Below are positions 55,206 through 63,827 of a stretch of 63,827 nucleotides of DNA, in pieces (within the stretch, counting starts at the first letter, position 1; every line of letters starts with the position of its first letter). The position numbers were made by a program, and so were the translations under genes. The notes beneath the pieces are model-generated. The model was given only the letters and a program-made list of their open reading frames with translations, was not told the DNA's origin and searched no databases. The DNA comes from Lachnospiraceae bacterium (lineage in GTDB: Bacteria > Bacillota > Clostridia > Lachnospirales > Lachnospiraceae), in the NCBI GenBank assembly GCA_015057455.1, contig SVEH01000021.1, positions 1 through 63,827 on the forward strand. Reading direction: 5' to 3'.

Positions 55206-57184
55206 GGTGTATGAATTGCTTTCAAGTATTTGATAATCAATACGACAGATGTCCACACTGCGGTTATTCTGATGGAGAGCCGCCAAAAGAATTATATCAT
55301 TTATATCCAGGGACTGAGCTTCTAGGAAGATATGTTATTGGGGAAGTGCTAGGCTTTGGAGGATTTGGTATAACCTATAAAGCATGGGACAAGAAATTTG
55401 AGACAATTCTTGCAATTAAAGAGTATTATCCATGTGGTATAGTAAATAGAGTTCCAGGAACGTCTGAAGTAATATTATTTACTGGAAAGAAAAAAGATAT
55501 TTTTGTTAATGGACTTGAAAGATTCTTAGATGAAGCTAAGAATATGGCTAAATTTAGCCAAAATAATAATATAGTTAATGTATTTGAGTATTTTGAAGAT
55601 AATAATACAGGCTATATAGTAATGGAATTATTAGAGGGTATATCTCTTAATAATTATCTAATGAAACAAACAAGAAAACTTCCAATGGATGAGATAATGA
55701 ACATTACTATGAGTGTATGTTCTGCCTTAAAAGATTTGCATGAGATAGGTATTATACATAGAGATGTAAGTCCAGATAATATCTATATGTGTTCTAATGG
55801 TAAGATTAAACTTATTGATTTTGGTGCAGCAAGGTTTTCTCTTAATGAAGAAAAGAAAATGACTATTATATTAAAACCGGGATTTGCACCACCAGAACAA
55901 TATGAGAAAATAAATAAACAGGGGCCATGGACAGATATATATGCTCTAGGAGCTACAGTTTATCTTTTATTAACAGGAAGTAAACCAGATGAATCAACTA
56001 ATAGAAAAGTAAGAGATACAGTTGAAAAACCAAGAGATTTAGACCCAGATATACCTGAGCATATAAGTAATACAATTATGAAGGCTATATCATTGGATAG
56101 GAAAAAGAGATTCAATTCTGTAGACAAATTTGAAAGTGCTCTTACAAGAAAGACAAAAGTAAAAGAACAAGGTGGTAATCCTGAAGAACAACAAGGTAAA
56201 CTTGTTAGCACAATAGTGGTTGCAATTGCTTTAGTATTAGGAATAATTTTTTCAGCATATTCTATTTTGGGAAATAGAGAAGTTCAGTTAAAAAATGCAC
56301 AAGTATCTGTATGGATATGCTCTGAAGATGATGCAGAAAAAACAGTTAAAGAGGCTGCAATGCGACAAATAATAACTGAATTTAAGAAAAAACAACCCAA
56401 TGTTAGTGTAAATGTAACATCATATTTAAGAACAGAATATGATGCCAATATTATAACTGCATTAAATTCATCTAGTGTACCTGATATATTTGAAAGTACA
56501 AATTTAAAAAGTGATAAACTTAATAATGTTCTTTCTGCAAATGAATTGTACGATGAGATAGGAAAGAATAAGTTTTTAATGCAAAAATACATAAAGGATA
56601 ATAAGGAGTTATCTAATAAGGTACCTATGGGATTTGACATTCCAGTATTTTATGTAAATAAATCTCTTGATGAATATAAAGAAGATGTTGTAACTAAATT
56701 AGGGGATTTTGGTACTATGGACAGTATAAATAATAAAATAGGAATGGAATTAGCCAGTGCTAATTTGTATAAGAGTGTATTTGAAAATGATGAATTAAAG
56801 GCAACAAAATATATAGTAAATAATGCAAGAACATTGTTTGCAACAGATAAATTAGCTTATTATTTTGGAACTACAAAGGAGTATTATGCTATTCAAGATT
56901 TAATGTCAGGTAATGGTGTATACAAAATTGTGTATATTGATAATGGAACATTAAATGTAAGGTATAAGGATTGCTTTTCTGTTAGCAATAAAAATAAAGA
57001 CAAAAACCAAGAGAAAGCTATAATTGAGTTTTATAAGTATATGTATTCTGACAAAGGACAAGATATAATGTATATATCTAACCAGAATAAAGCAATACCT
57101 CTTAATAAAGTGGCATATGAATCTTATTGTAGCATAAATACCGAAATGGATAGTATATTAGATTCAATAACGGTTTTAAAATAG
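55196..57184 (+). CDS. Transmembrane Ser/Thr kinase: zinc ribbon, kinase, membrane helix, solute-binding-like outer domain
   Basis: A 662-residue fusion. Residues 4-24 form a zinc ribbon (CMNC...CPHCG). The Hanks-type kinase (about 42-300) has GFGGFG, Lys75 (AIKEYYP), Asp190 in HRDVSPDN and DFGAARFS, so it should be active. A helix at about 338-358 crosses the membrane. The outer region (about 365-662) resembles an extracellular solute-binding protein of ABC transporters: QVSVWICSEDD, then EFKKKQPNVSVNV, SSVPDIFES and KYMYSDKGQDIMY near the end. Kinases of Gram-positive bacteria usually carry PASTA domains; here a ligand-binding-type domain replaces them. It overlaps the phosphatase gene by 10 bases. 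Confidence 0.85.
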   Translation: MDVRCMNCFQVFDNQYDRCPHCGYSDGEPPKELYHLYPGTELLGRYVIGEVLGFGGFGITYKAWDKKFETILAIKEYYPCGIVNRVPGTSEVILFTGKKKDIFVNGLERFLDEAKNMAKFSQNNNIVNVFEYFEDNNTGYIVMELLEGISLNNYLMKQTRKLPMDEIMNITMSVCSALKDLHEIGIIHRDVSPDNIYMCSNGKIKLIDFGAARFSLNEEKKMTIILKPGFAPPEQYEKINKQGPWTDIYALGATVYLLLTGSKPDESTNRKVRDTVEKPRDLDPDIPEHISNTIMKAISLDRKKRFNSVDKFESALTRKTKVKEQGGNPEEQQGKLVSTIVVAIALVLGIIFSAYSILGNREVQLKNAQVSVWICSEDDAEKTVKEAAMRQIITEFKKKQPNVSVNVTSYLRTEYDANIITALNSSSVPDIFESTNLKSDKLNNVLSANELYDEIGKNKFLMQKYIKDNKELSNKVPMGFDIPVFYVNKSLDEYKEDVVTKLGDFGTMDSINNKIGMELASANLYKSVFENDELKATKYIVNNARTLFATDKLAYYFGTTKEYYAIQDLMSGNGVYKIVYIDNGTLNVRYKDCFSVSNKNKDKNQEKAIIEFYKYMYSDKGQDIMYISNQNKAIPLNKVAYESYCSINTEMDSILDSITVLK

Positions 57185-57236
57185 TAGAGTTTACTTAAAA
57201 TAAAGAGTAATATAGAATATAGTAATATTTAAATAT

Positions 57237-57292
57237 CTAGTTTTCATATAATAAAAATAAAAATGATTTATATGAAAACTAGGTATTTTTTT
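57237..57292 (+). terminator. Hairpin with T tract covering the start codon of the carboxypeptidase gene
   Basis: CTAGTTTTCATATAA (57237-57251) is the exact reverse complement of 57268-57282, and GTATTTTTTTATTTT follows. It looks like the terminator of the kinase operon, yet the T tract is inside the next coding sequence. Confidence 0.6.
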
Positions 57293-58699
57293 ATTTTATT
57301 AGCAATTACATTAATAATGATAAAGGTAGTAAATGGGCAAGTAGAGAAGAATTTTATTAATAATAAGACTGCCGAAAGAGAAAAATTGTCTAAAATACTA
57401 TTTAATAATGAGAGTATTATATCAAATAGAGTGAAAGAAAAGAATAATGATAATACGAGTGATAATGTAAAAGAAATAAAAGATAACAATAGTAGTGGTT
57501 TATCGAAGTTAAGACTTTATAGTAAAGCGGCTTGTGTGTATGATGCAAAAAGTAATAGAGTTTTATGTGGCGACAATGAAAATATGCAATTGCCTATGGC
57601 TAGTACGACAAAAATAATGACATGTATAATTGCATTAGAGTATGGAGATTTAGAACAAGAAATTGTATTTTCAAAATATGCAGCAAGTATGCCTAATGTT
57701 CAGTTAAATGCAATAAAAGGAGAAAAGTTTAAGTTAAAAGATTTATTGCATTCATTAATGTTAGAATCTCATAATGATACGGCTGTAGCTATTGCTGAAA
57801 ATATAGCAGCATCTGTTGAGCTTAAAGAATATAATGCTATAAGTGGTGGTAGTAAAGGTGTTAAACAAGAGGGGAAATTCATTGGTAATAATATAGAGGA
57901 AAACAGTATAGAAATGAGTAAAAAGTTGGTAGAAAAATTTGCCCAGTTAATGAATAAAAAAGCTGTTGAATTAGGAGCTACTTCAACTAACTTTGTAACA
58001 CCTAATGGATTAGATGCAGATAAGCATTATACAACAGCAGCAGATTTGTGTAAAATAGCTGGATATGCAATAAAAAATCAGGAGTTTATTAATATTACCA
58101 ATAGAAAATATTATAGCTTAGTGTCTGTTGAAGGAAAAGAATATAGTTTAAATAACGCAAATAGCTTTTTATCTATGTATAATGGAGCGATAGGGTGTAA
58201 AACAGGATATACATCGAAAGCAGGTTATTGTTTTGTTGGTGCAATAGATAAAGGTGAACATAGATTAGTTTCTGCTGTATTGGCTTCTGGTTGGCCGCCT
58301 AATAAGAGTTATAAATGGTCAGATACTATTAAAATAATGGATTTTGCATGTGGAGAATATCAAAATAAAGAATTAGAAATAGACAATGAGACATTAAATA
58401 TAGAGAGAATTAATGTTGAAAATGGTGTTAAAGAGTATGGTAAAGTACATATACAAGAACAATTTAATTTATTATTAGGACCAGAAGATAAGATTAGATA
58501 TAAAGTTGTAATGCCAAAAGGTTTACATGCACCTTTATATAAAAATGAAAAAGTTGCAGTGTGTAGGGTGTACATTAATGACGATAAATACAAAGAGTTT
58601 TCAGTAGTTATGAAGGAAACAGTCAAATTGAAGTCGTACGAAAGAAGCTTTAATAGGTTATTTAAAATATTTACACAATTTAAATATTTAAAAGTATGA
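57272..58699 (+). CDS. D-alanyl-D-alanine carboxypeptidase (S11, DacF-like)
   Basis: A 475-residue exported penicillin-binding protein. Signal segment MKTRYFFILLAITLIMI at the N-terminus, then a polar linker. The peptidase fold has Ser111-Thr-Thr-Lys114, SHN from Ser166, and KTG from Lys310. A C-terminal beta domain with a basic amphipathic end (YERSFNRLFKIFTQFKYLKV) should bind the membrane surface, as in DacA/DacF. An insert of about 35 residues between SHN and the next helix is Lys/Glu-rich. Neither ATG 57272 nor ATG 57263 has a ribosome-binding site, and both lie in or beside the 15-bp hairpin. Confidence 0.9.
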   Translation: MKTRYFFILLAITLIMIKVVNGQVEKNFINNKTAEREKLSKILFNNESIISNRVKEKNNDNTSDNVKEIKDNNSSGLSKLRLYSKAACVYDAKSNRVLCGDNENMQLPMASTTKIMTCIIALEYGDLEQEIVFSKYAASMPNVQLNAIKGEKFKLKDLLHSLMLESHNDTAVAIAENIAASVELKEYNAISGGSKGVKQEGKFIGNNIEENSIEMSKKLVEKFAQLMNKKAVELGATSTNFVTPNGLDADKHYTTAADLCKIAGYAIKNQEFINITNRKYYSLVSVEGKEYSLNNANSFLSMYNGAIGCKTGYTSKAGYCFVGAIDKGEHRLVSAVLASGWPPNKSYKWSDTIKIMDFACGEYQNKELEIDNETLNIERINVENGVKEYGKVHIQEQFNLLLGPEDKIRYKVVMPKGLHAPLYKNEKVAVCRVYINDDKYKEFSVVMKETVKLKSYERSFNRLFKIFTQFKYLKV

Positions 58700-58736
58700 A
58701 AATTATGTGAAAATGTAAATATTTGTATGGCCTATA

Positions 58737-58765
58737 TTGACAAAGAACATAGATAAATTTACAAT
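58737..58765 (+). promoter_or_regulatory. Promoter of the ABC exporter operon
   Basis: TTGACA at 58737-58742, 17-base spacer, TACAAT at 58760-58765. Confidence 0.7.
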
Positions 58766-58797
58766 TAAAGTTATGGATAAAAAAGGGAGGTAATATT

Positions 58798-60546
58798 TTG
58801 ATAAAAACATTATTGTCACAAGTTAAACAGTATAAGTTAGTATCAGTGCTTACACCCATATGTATGATATTAGAAGTAATTCTAGAGAGTTTTATCCCTT
58901 TGGTTATTGGATGGTTGATTACAAATGGTATAGAAGCAAAAGATCAAAGTAAAATTATATATTATGGAGTTATAATGATTATTTTAGCAGTTCTAAGCTT
59001 AATTGTTGGAGCATTAGGGGGCATATTTGGCTCTAAGGCGTCAACAGGATTTGCGAAAAATTTAAGAAAAGCAATGTTTGAGAATATACAGACATTTTCA
59101 TTTTCTAATATAGATAAGTTTAGTACAGCAAGTTTAATTACTAGACTAACAACAGATGTTACTAATCTTCAAATGGCATATCAAATGATGCTTAGAATGT
59201 TTACAAGAGCACCATTTTCGCTAATTGTTGCTATGACAATGGCATTTTTCGTTAATAAAAAAATAGCAACTATATATCTTATTGCAGTTTTAGTATTGGG
59301 AACAATACTGGTTTTGATAATGAGTAGAGCAGTAAAGTATTTTAATGCTGTATTTAAGAAATATGATGATTTAAATGAATCAGTACAAGAGAATATAATT
59401 GGTATGAGAGTAGTTAAATCATTTGTAAGAGAGGATTATGAAAAAGAACGCTTTAAAAAGGCTAGTGGTAATATATATATGATGTTTAAAAAAGCAGAGA
59501 ATATTATCACATATAATGGACCTGTAATGATGCTTACAGTATATAGCTGTATGATTCTTATAAGCTGGCTTGGAGCTAATTATATTGTTGGTGGCGAGCT
59601 TGCAATCGGTGACCTAACAACATTATTAGGATATTGTATGAATATACTTATGAGTTTAATGATGCTTTCAATGATATTTGTTATGGTTACTATGAGTTAT
59701 GCTTCTGCAAAGAGAATAACAGAAGTTCTAAATGAGAAATCAGATTTAACTAACGGTAAATGCCCTATTTTTGAGGTTATAGATGGAAGTATAGAATTTA
59801 AAGATGTAAGTTTCTCATATAAGGAAGATTCAGATGAAAGTGTATTAAAGAATATTAATTTATCTATTAATGCAGGTGAGACTATAGGTATTATAGGTGG
59901 AACTGGTAGTGCCAAAACATCACTAGTTAATCTTATCAGTAGATTGTATGATGTTTCAGACGGTGAGCTTTTTGTTGGTGGAGTTAATGTAAAGGAATAT
60001 GATTTAGAGACATTAAGAAAGAAAGTAGCAGTTGTGCTCCAAAAGAATGTATTATTTAGTGGAACTGTTTTGGAAAATCTTCGTTGGGGTAACAAGGAAG
60101 CTACAAAGGAAGAATGTATAGAAGCATGTAAACTTGCTTGCGCAGATGGATTTATAGAGAAGATGAAGGACGGATATGATACATTTATTGAACAAGGTGG
60201 TTCCAATGTGTCGGGTGGACAAAAGCAACGTTTGTGTATTGCAAGAGCTTTATTAACTCAACCTAAGGTACTTATATTAGATGATAGTACAAGTGCTGTA
60301 GATACAGCAACAGATGCTCGTATTAGAGAAGCATTTTTAAAGAAAATTCCAGACACAACTAAGATTATTATTGCTCAGAGAATTTCTAGTATTCAACATG
60401 CAGATAGAATAATTGTTATGGAAGATGGAGAGATTAACGGTATTGGTACACATGATTACTTAGTCGAACATAATGATATATATAAAGATGTATATGAATC
60501 ACAGATAGGTAATACTGATTTGGATGTAGAGGGAGGTGCTGAATAA
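58798..60546 (+). CDS. ABC exporter half-transporter, degenerate-site subunit
   Basis: A 582-residue protein with six membrane helices and a C-terminal nucleotide-binding domain. Walker A reads GGTGSAKTS (about 365-373), the signature is NVSGGQKQR, and Walker B is VLILDDSTSAVD, where the catalytic Glu is replaced by Asp. In heterodimeric exporters such as BmrCD or TM287/288 one subunit has exactly this change, so it pairs with the next gene product. TTG 58798 follows GGGAGG. Its stop overlaps the next start by one base. Substrate unknown; multidrug or lipid efflux is typical. Confidence 0.92.
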   Translation: MIKTLLSQVKQYKLVSVLTPICMILEVILESFIPLVIGWLITNGIEAKDQSKIIYYGVIMIILAVLSLIVGALGGIFGSKASTGFAKNLRKAMFENIQTFSFSNIDKFSTASLITRLTTDVTNLQMAYQMMLRMFTRAPFSLIVAMTMAFFVNKKIATIYLIAVLVLGTILVLIMSRAVKYFNAVFKKYDDLNESVQENIIGMRVVKSFVREDYEKERFKKASGNIYMMFKKAENIITYNGPVMMLTVYSCMILISWLGANYIVGGELAIGDLTTLLGYCMNILMSLMMLSMIFVMVTMSYASAKRITEVLNEKSDLTNGKCPIFEVIDGSIEFKDVSFSYKEDSDESVLKNINLSINAGETIGIIGGTGSAKTSLVNLISRLYDVSDGELFVGGVNVKEYDLETLRKKVAVVLQKNVLFSGTVLENLRWGNKEATKEECIEACKLACADGFIEKMKDGYDTFIEQGGSNVSGGQKQRLCIARALLTQPKVLILDDSTSAVDTATDARIREAFLKKIPDTTKIIIAQRISSIQHADRIIVMEDGEINGIGTHDYLVEHNDIYKDVYESQIGNTDLDVEGGAE

Positions 60547-62471
60547 TGAGTAGAGGAAGAATGCCTATGGGAAAAGGCAGAGGACCTATGGCTGGTGGTA
60601 GAGGACCTAAGAAGGTTGAGAATCCAGGTAAGTTGTTGGCAAGAATTATTTCATACGTATTTAGAAAATATAAGATTCAAACAATATTTATTGTAGTATC
60701 TATATTTATATCAATATTTGCCAATTTGCAAGGTACAATGTTTACAAAGTCATTAATTGATGACTATATTACTCCATTAGTGAAATCAGACAATCCCGAT
60801 TTTACAGATTTAAAGAATGCAATTATTCGAGTAGCTATTTTCTATGCAATTGGTATTATTGTAACATTTATTAGAGAAAGATTAAGTGTAATTGTCACTC
60901 AAGGTACACTTAGAGATTTAAGAGAAGATTTATTTACCAAGATGCAGAATCTTCCTGTAAAGTATTTTGACACAAATGCTCATGGAGATATAATGTCAAT
61001 CTATACTAACGATATAGACACATTAAGACAGATGATAAGTCAAAGTATACCACAGATTATAAATAGTGTAGTTACATTTATTTCGGTATTTTTCTGTATG
61101 ATTGTACTTAGTGTACCACTTACAGTTATTACATTACTTATGTTGGTTGTTTCATTATTTGCAACTAAACATATTGCAGGTAATAGTGGACGTTATTTCT
61201 TAGAACAACAAAATAGCATAGGACGTTTAAATGGATATATTGAAGAAATGATGGAAGGACAAAAGGTTGTAAAGGTTTTTTGTCATGAAGAAGAAAGTAT
61301 TAAAGATTTTAATGAAATAAATGATGCATTATGTATTAGTGCTAATAAAGCGCACACTTACGCCAATATTCTTATGCCTATTAATGCCCAATTAAGTCAT
61401 ATTAATTATGCAATTTGTGCCATGATAGGTGGTGTTTTAGCCCTAAATAATATTACAGGCTTAACAATAGGTGGATTAGTAAGTTTCTTATCATTTAATA
61501 GAAGCTTTAGTCAACCAATAAGTCAAGTAAGTCAACAGCTTAATAGTATAGTTATGGCTCTTGCTGGTGCAGAAAGAGTATTTATGCTATTAGATGAAGA
61601 AATAGAAATAGATGATGGTTATGTTGAACTTGTAAGATGCACAGAAGATAAGGATGGCAATATAGTTGAAACTAAAGAGTACACAGGTATGTGGGCTTGG
61701 AAACATTTTCATCAAGCAGAAGGTACAACTGACTATATTCGCTTAAAAGGTGAAATTGTTCTTGATGATGTGGATTTTGGATATGTTGATGATAAGATGG
61801 TTCTACACAATATAGATGTTTATGCAAATCAAGGACAAAAAATTGCATTTGTTGGAACAACTGGTGCAGGAAAGACAACAATAACAAACCTAATTAACAG
61901 ATTTTATGATATACAAGATGGAAAGATTAGATTTGACGGTATTAATGTAAATAAAATTAAAAAGGCAGATTTAAGAAGATCTCTAGGAGTTGTATTACAA
62001 GATACAAACTTATTTACTAATACGGTAAGAGAGAACATTCGTTATGGTAAGCTAGATGCAACAGATGAAGAAGTAGTGGCAGCAGCAAAACTTGCTAATG
62101 CTCACAACTTTATAAAAAGATTACCAAAAGGTTATGATACAGTACTAACAGGTAATGGAAGTAATCTTAGTCAAGGACAAAGACAGTTATTATCAATTGC
62201 AAGAGCAGCTATAGCTAATCCACCAGCACTAATTCTTGATGAAGCAACTAGTTCAATAGATACAAGAACAGAGAAGATGGTACAGGATGGTATGGATAAG
62301 TTAATGAAAGGCCGTACAACATTTGTAATAGCTCATAGATTATCAACTGTTCGTAATAGTGACTGCATTATGGTACTAGAAAACGGAAGAATAATAGAGC
62401 GTGGAACACACGATGAATTAATTGACCAAAAAGGCAAATATTATCAGCTTTACACTGGCAAGACTGCATAA
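60546..62471 (+). CDS. ABC exporter half-transporter, catalytic subunit
   Basis: A 641-residue partner of the preceding protein. It starts with a Gly/Arg/Met/Pro-rich basic tail (RMPMGKGRGPMAGGRGPKK), six membrane helices, and a nucleotide-binding domain with GTTGAGKTT (near 438), LSQGQRQ and LILDEATSSIDTRTE. Walker B retains the catalytic Glu, while the signature LSQGQ deviates from LSGGQ: the complementary defect expected for a heterodimer with one degenerate ATP site. A 35-residue segment before the nucleotide-binding domain (ETKEYTGMWAWKHFHQAE) is longer than in many homologues. Confidence 0.92.
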   Translation: MSRGRMPMGKGRGPMAGGRGPKKVENPGKLLARIISYVFRKYKIQTIFIVVSIFISIFANLQGTMFTKSLIDDYITPLVKSDNPDFTDLKNAIIRVAIFYAIGIIVTFIRERLSVIVTQGTLRDLREDLFTKMQNLPVKYFDTNAHGDIMSIYTNDIDTLRQMISQSIPQIINSVVTFISVFFCMIVLSVPLTVITLLMLVVSLFATKHIAGNSGRYFLEQQNSIGRLNGYIEEMMEGQKVVKVFCHEEESIKDFNEINDALCISANKAHTYANILMPINAQLSHINYAICAMIGGVLALNNITGLTIGGLVSFLSFNRSFSQPISQVSQQLNSIVMALAGAERVFMLLDEEIEIDDGYVELVRCTEDKDGNIVETKEYTGMWAWKHFHQAEGTTDYIRLKGEIVLDDVDFGYVDDKMVLHNIDVYANQGQKIAFVGTTGAGKTTITNLINRFYDIQDGKIRFDGINVNKIKKADLRRSLGVVLQDTNLFTNTVRENIRYGKLDATDEEVVAAAKLANAHNFIKRLPKGYDTVLTGNGSNLSQGQRQLLSIARAAIANPPALILDEATSSIDTRTEKMVQDGMDKLMKGRTTFVIAHRLSTVRNSDCIMVLENGRIIERGTHDELIDQKGKYYQLYTGKTA

Positions 62472-62487
62472 AGGATAAGGAGTACAT

Positions 62488-63558
62488 ATGAAGAAAAGAC
62501 TAAATTGGGGAACTCTTAGCGAGTATAGGAATGTAATATATGGGTTATCATGTATAAGCATAATTTTATTTCATTATGCAACAACTGTTCCGGAAGGTAC
62601 TAATCTTAAAAGCATGCTAGCATATGTTTTTAAAGGTGTTGTAGGTAGTATAGGTGTTGAGATTTTCATCTTAATGTCGGGAATATGTATGTATTTTTCA
62701 TTTAAAAGTAATAGTAGTGTAATGGATTTCTATAGGAAGAGATTTATAAGGCTTATAATTCCATTTATTTTAATAGTATTTCCTTTCTATTTTTATAAAG
62801 ATATAATAATGGCAAATGGAGATATAAAAAGAGTATTATATGACTTAAGTTATGCTTCATTTTTTACAGAAGGTAATATAAGTGTGTGGTATATATTATG
62901 CATAGCAATAATGTATTTAATGTATCCAGGTCTGTATAAAACATTTGAGAAATATGATAAATATAGACATGCAATGTTAGCAATATTGTTAGGTGCAGCA
63001 ATAGCAGTAAATCTAATAATATATGCAATATCACCAGTAGTATTCGTTAGAATAGAAATAATGACAATGAGATTACCAATATATATAATTGGTGTGTACT
63101 TAGGAAAGAAAGTGTATGAAAAAGCGAAGTTTACCAAATCAGAAATAGGTATTTTTATAGTAGGAATAGCAATAAAGCTATTAATAGATTACTTAAGATA
63201 TTTAGAGACAATAACAATACCATATTTCTTAATAAGATATGTGAATCTAAATTCATCATTAGTAATATTAGGCTTAACATTAATATTGCTAGCAATATTT
63301 AAAGTAAATAAAAACTCAAGAATATTAGTAAAATGTGGTGCATTATCATTAGAGCTATATTTGGTACATGTAACATTAATGAATATACTCCAAAAATATA
63401 AATATCCTATACATAGATATTCATATTTTGCATTATATATGCTAGTAACAATAATATTGTCAGTAGTGGTAAATGTATTAACTAATGTAATTGTGAAAGG
63501 ATTAGGTAGTATTGTAAATAAAATAAATATGTTAGTTAAAAAAAATGTTATAGAGTAG
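62488..63558 (+). CDS. Acyltransferase family 3 membrane protein
   Basis: A 356-residue membrane protein with about ten helices. The N-terminus YRNVIYGLSCISIILFHYA contains the His typical of acyltransferase-3 (OatA/NodX-like) proteins, and FKGVVGSIGVEIFILMSGIC is the usual second block. These enzymes O-acylate cell-surface sugars or lipids; without an extra extracellular SGNH domain the substrate cannot be told. AAGGAG precedes the ATG. It follows the exporter by 16 bases, so it is probably in the same operon, possibly modifying an exported surface molecule. Confidence 0.82.
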   Translation: MKKRLNWGTLSEYRNVIYGLSCISIILFHYATTVPEGTNLKSMLAYVFKGVVGSIGVEIFILMSGICMYFSFKSNSSVMDFYRKRFIRLIIPFILIVFPFYFYKDIIMANGDIKRVLYDLSYASFFTEGNISVWYILCIAIMYLMYPGLYKTFEKYDKYRHAMLAILLGAAIAVNLIIYAISPVVFVRIEIMTMRLPIYIIGVYLGKKVYEKAKFTKSEIGIFIVGIAIKLLIDYLRYLETITIPYFLIRYVNLNSSLVILGLTLILLAIFKVNKNSRILVKCGALSLELYLVHVTLMNILQKYKYPIHRYSYFALYMLVTIILSVVVNVLTNVIVKGLGSIVNKINMLVKKNVIE

Positions 63559-63592
63559 ATTATAAATAATATGCATAAAAATTAGTAAAATA

Positions 63593-63655
63593 TAAAGTAT
63601 GAATTAGGTCTCTGTTAGAATAGAGGGGACCTAACTCATACTTTATATTTTTTTA
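63593..63655 (+). terminator. Terminator after the exporter/acyltransferase operon
   Basis: AAAGTATGAATTAGGTC pairs with GACCTAACTCATACTTT (one mismatch), with an inner CTCT/AGAG hairpin, then ATATTTTTTTA. Confidence 0.8.
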
Positions 63656-63760
63656 TTTACATTACCTATTCCGTTACTTGCGAGTGCTATTAAGCTAATC
63701 ACGTAAGTGGTAAACCACAAGTACCTTGACATAAAATTAGAGCTGCCGATTGGCAGCTCA
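63656..63760. other. Region between the operon terminator and the right-edge transposase fragment
   Basis: No gene. A GTGGT/ACCAC palindrome lies at 63707-63718 near a GTAAGTGG word that could belong to an IS66-type terminus, and a hairpin at 63740-63759 lies beside the transposase stop. Confidence 0.3.
63740..63759 (-). terminator. Hairpin directly after the edge transposase gene
   Basis: On the minus strand GAGCTGCC-AATC-GGCAGCTC (8-bp perfect stem) is followed by TAATTTTA, one base after the stop codon. Confidence 0.5.
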
Positions 63761-63827
63761 TTACTTTTCTATACCTTTTCTGATTTCTTCAGGTAACTTA
63801 TCCGACCATGGTAATAGTTCCTTTATA
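63761..63827 (-). CDS. C-terminal end of an IS66-type transposase (partial)
   Basis: The minus-strand frame running in from the right edge encodes IKELLPWSDKLPEEI... and stops at 63761. L-L-P-W near the end is the feature of the short C-terminal domain of IS66 transposases. Only 21 residues are visible, so the family call is moderate. The upstream part lies outside the window. Confidence 0.45.
   Translation of the reverse strand, partial: IKELLPWSDKLPEEIRKGIEK

Noticed and set aside
57237..57292. Ordinary operon terminator with the carboxypeptidase starting downstream
   Set aside because: No alternative in-frame start after the hairpin would keep the signal peptide, so the overlap with the start codon stands and is reported as a finding.

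Overview
The window is a low-GC chromosomal segment (AT-rich throughout, roughly 30% G+C by eye). Gene content and order point to a Gram-positive anaerobe of the Clostridia, most likely Lachnospiraceae. The evidence is the runs mutS..mutL-miaA-methionine gamma-lyase family-radC-mreBCD-PBP2-minCDE-rodA-mgsA and YggS-sepF-yggT-divIVA-lspA-rluD, Gram-positive ribosome-binding sites (AGGAGG), A/T-rich intrinsic terminators, and no outer-membrane genes. The species assignment is inference.

Layout. (1) 1-860: the 5' end of an IS110-type insertion sequence on the minus strand. Only 17 transposase codons are inside the window, but the whole structured 5' non-coding part is present, where IS110 elements encode their bridge RNA. 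It abuts a dispersed palindromic repeat whose second copy lies at about 13.9-14.03 kb. (2) 860-5.2 kb: an SH3/NlpC-P60 cell-wall hydrolase, an atypical short cis-prenyltransferase and a membrane-anchored MutS-like ATPase. (3) 5.4-24 kb: an accessory, partly decaying region. It carries a broken large surface protein, a secreted papain-like protease, a lipoprotein, two paralogous secreted clostripain (C11) proteases, a TauE/SafE permease, a DHH phosphoesterase, RNase HI, a membrane metallophosphoesterase, a MIF-family tautomerase homologue, DUF975 genes (one intact, one a remnant), an AIM24 remnant and a frameshifted lipoprotein. (4) 24-32.9 kb: DNA repair and tRNA modification (mutS, a chemotaxis receptor, mutL, miaA) and a PLP enzyme. 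(5) 33-43.7 kb: a compact cell-shape and division operon. (6) 44-52.8 kb: a YlmE/SepF/YggT/DivIVA cluster followed by lspA, rluD and greA. The DivIVA protein is 1040 aa and ends in eleven 14-residue Gly/Gln repeats. (7) 53-57.2 kb: a membrane protein, a PP2C phosphatase and a transmembrane Ser/Thr kinase whose outside half looks like an ABC solute-binding protein. (8) 57.2-63.6 kb: a D,D-carboxypeptidase, a heterodimeric ABC exporter and a membrane acyltransferase. (9) The right edge holds what looks like the C-terminus of an IS66-type transposase on the minus strand.

Functionally, regions 5, 6 and 8 build and remodel the envelope: MreBCD/RodA/PBP2 for elongation, MinCDE/SepF/DivIVA for septum placement, and carboxypeptidases for trimming. 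The phosphatase/kinase pair is a plausible signalling input to the same processes. Regions 2-3 form an exported hydrolase and protease layer interrupted by gene decay. Two candidate frameshifts (about 5745 and about 20930) are each explained by one missing base in a short homopolymer, so sequencing error, true decay and phase variation all remain possible.

No rRNA, tRNA or CRISPR array was recognised. All calls come from reading sequence motifs; no database search was run.
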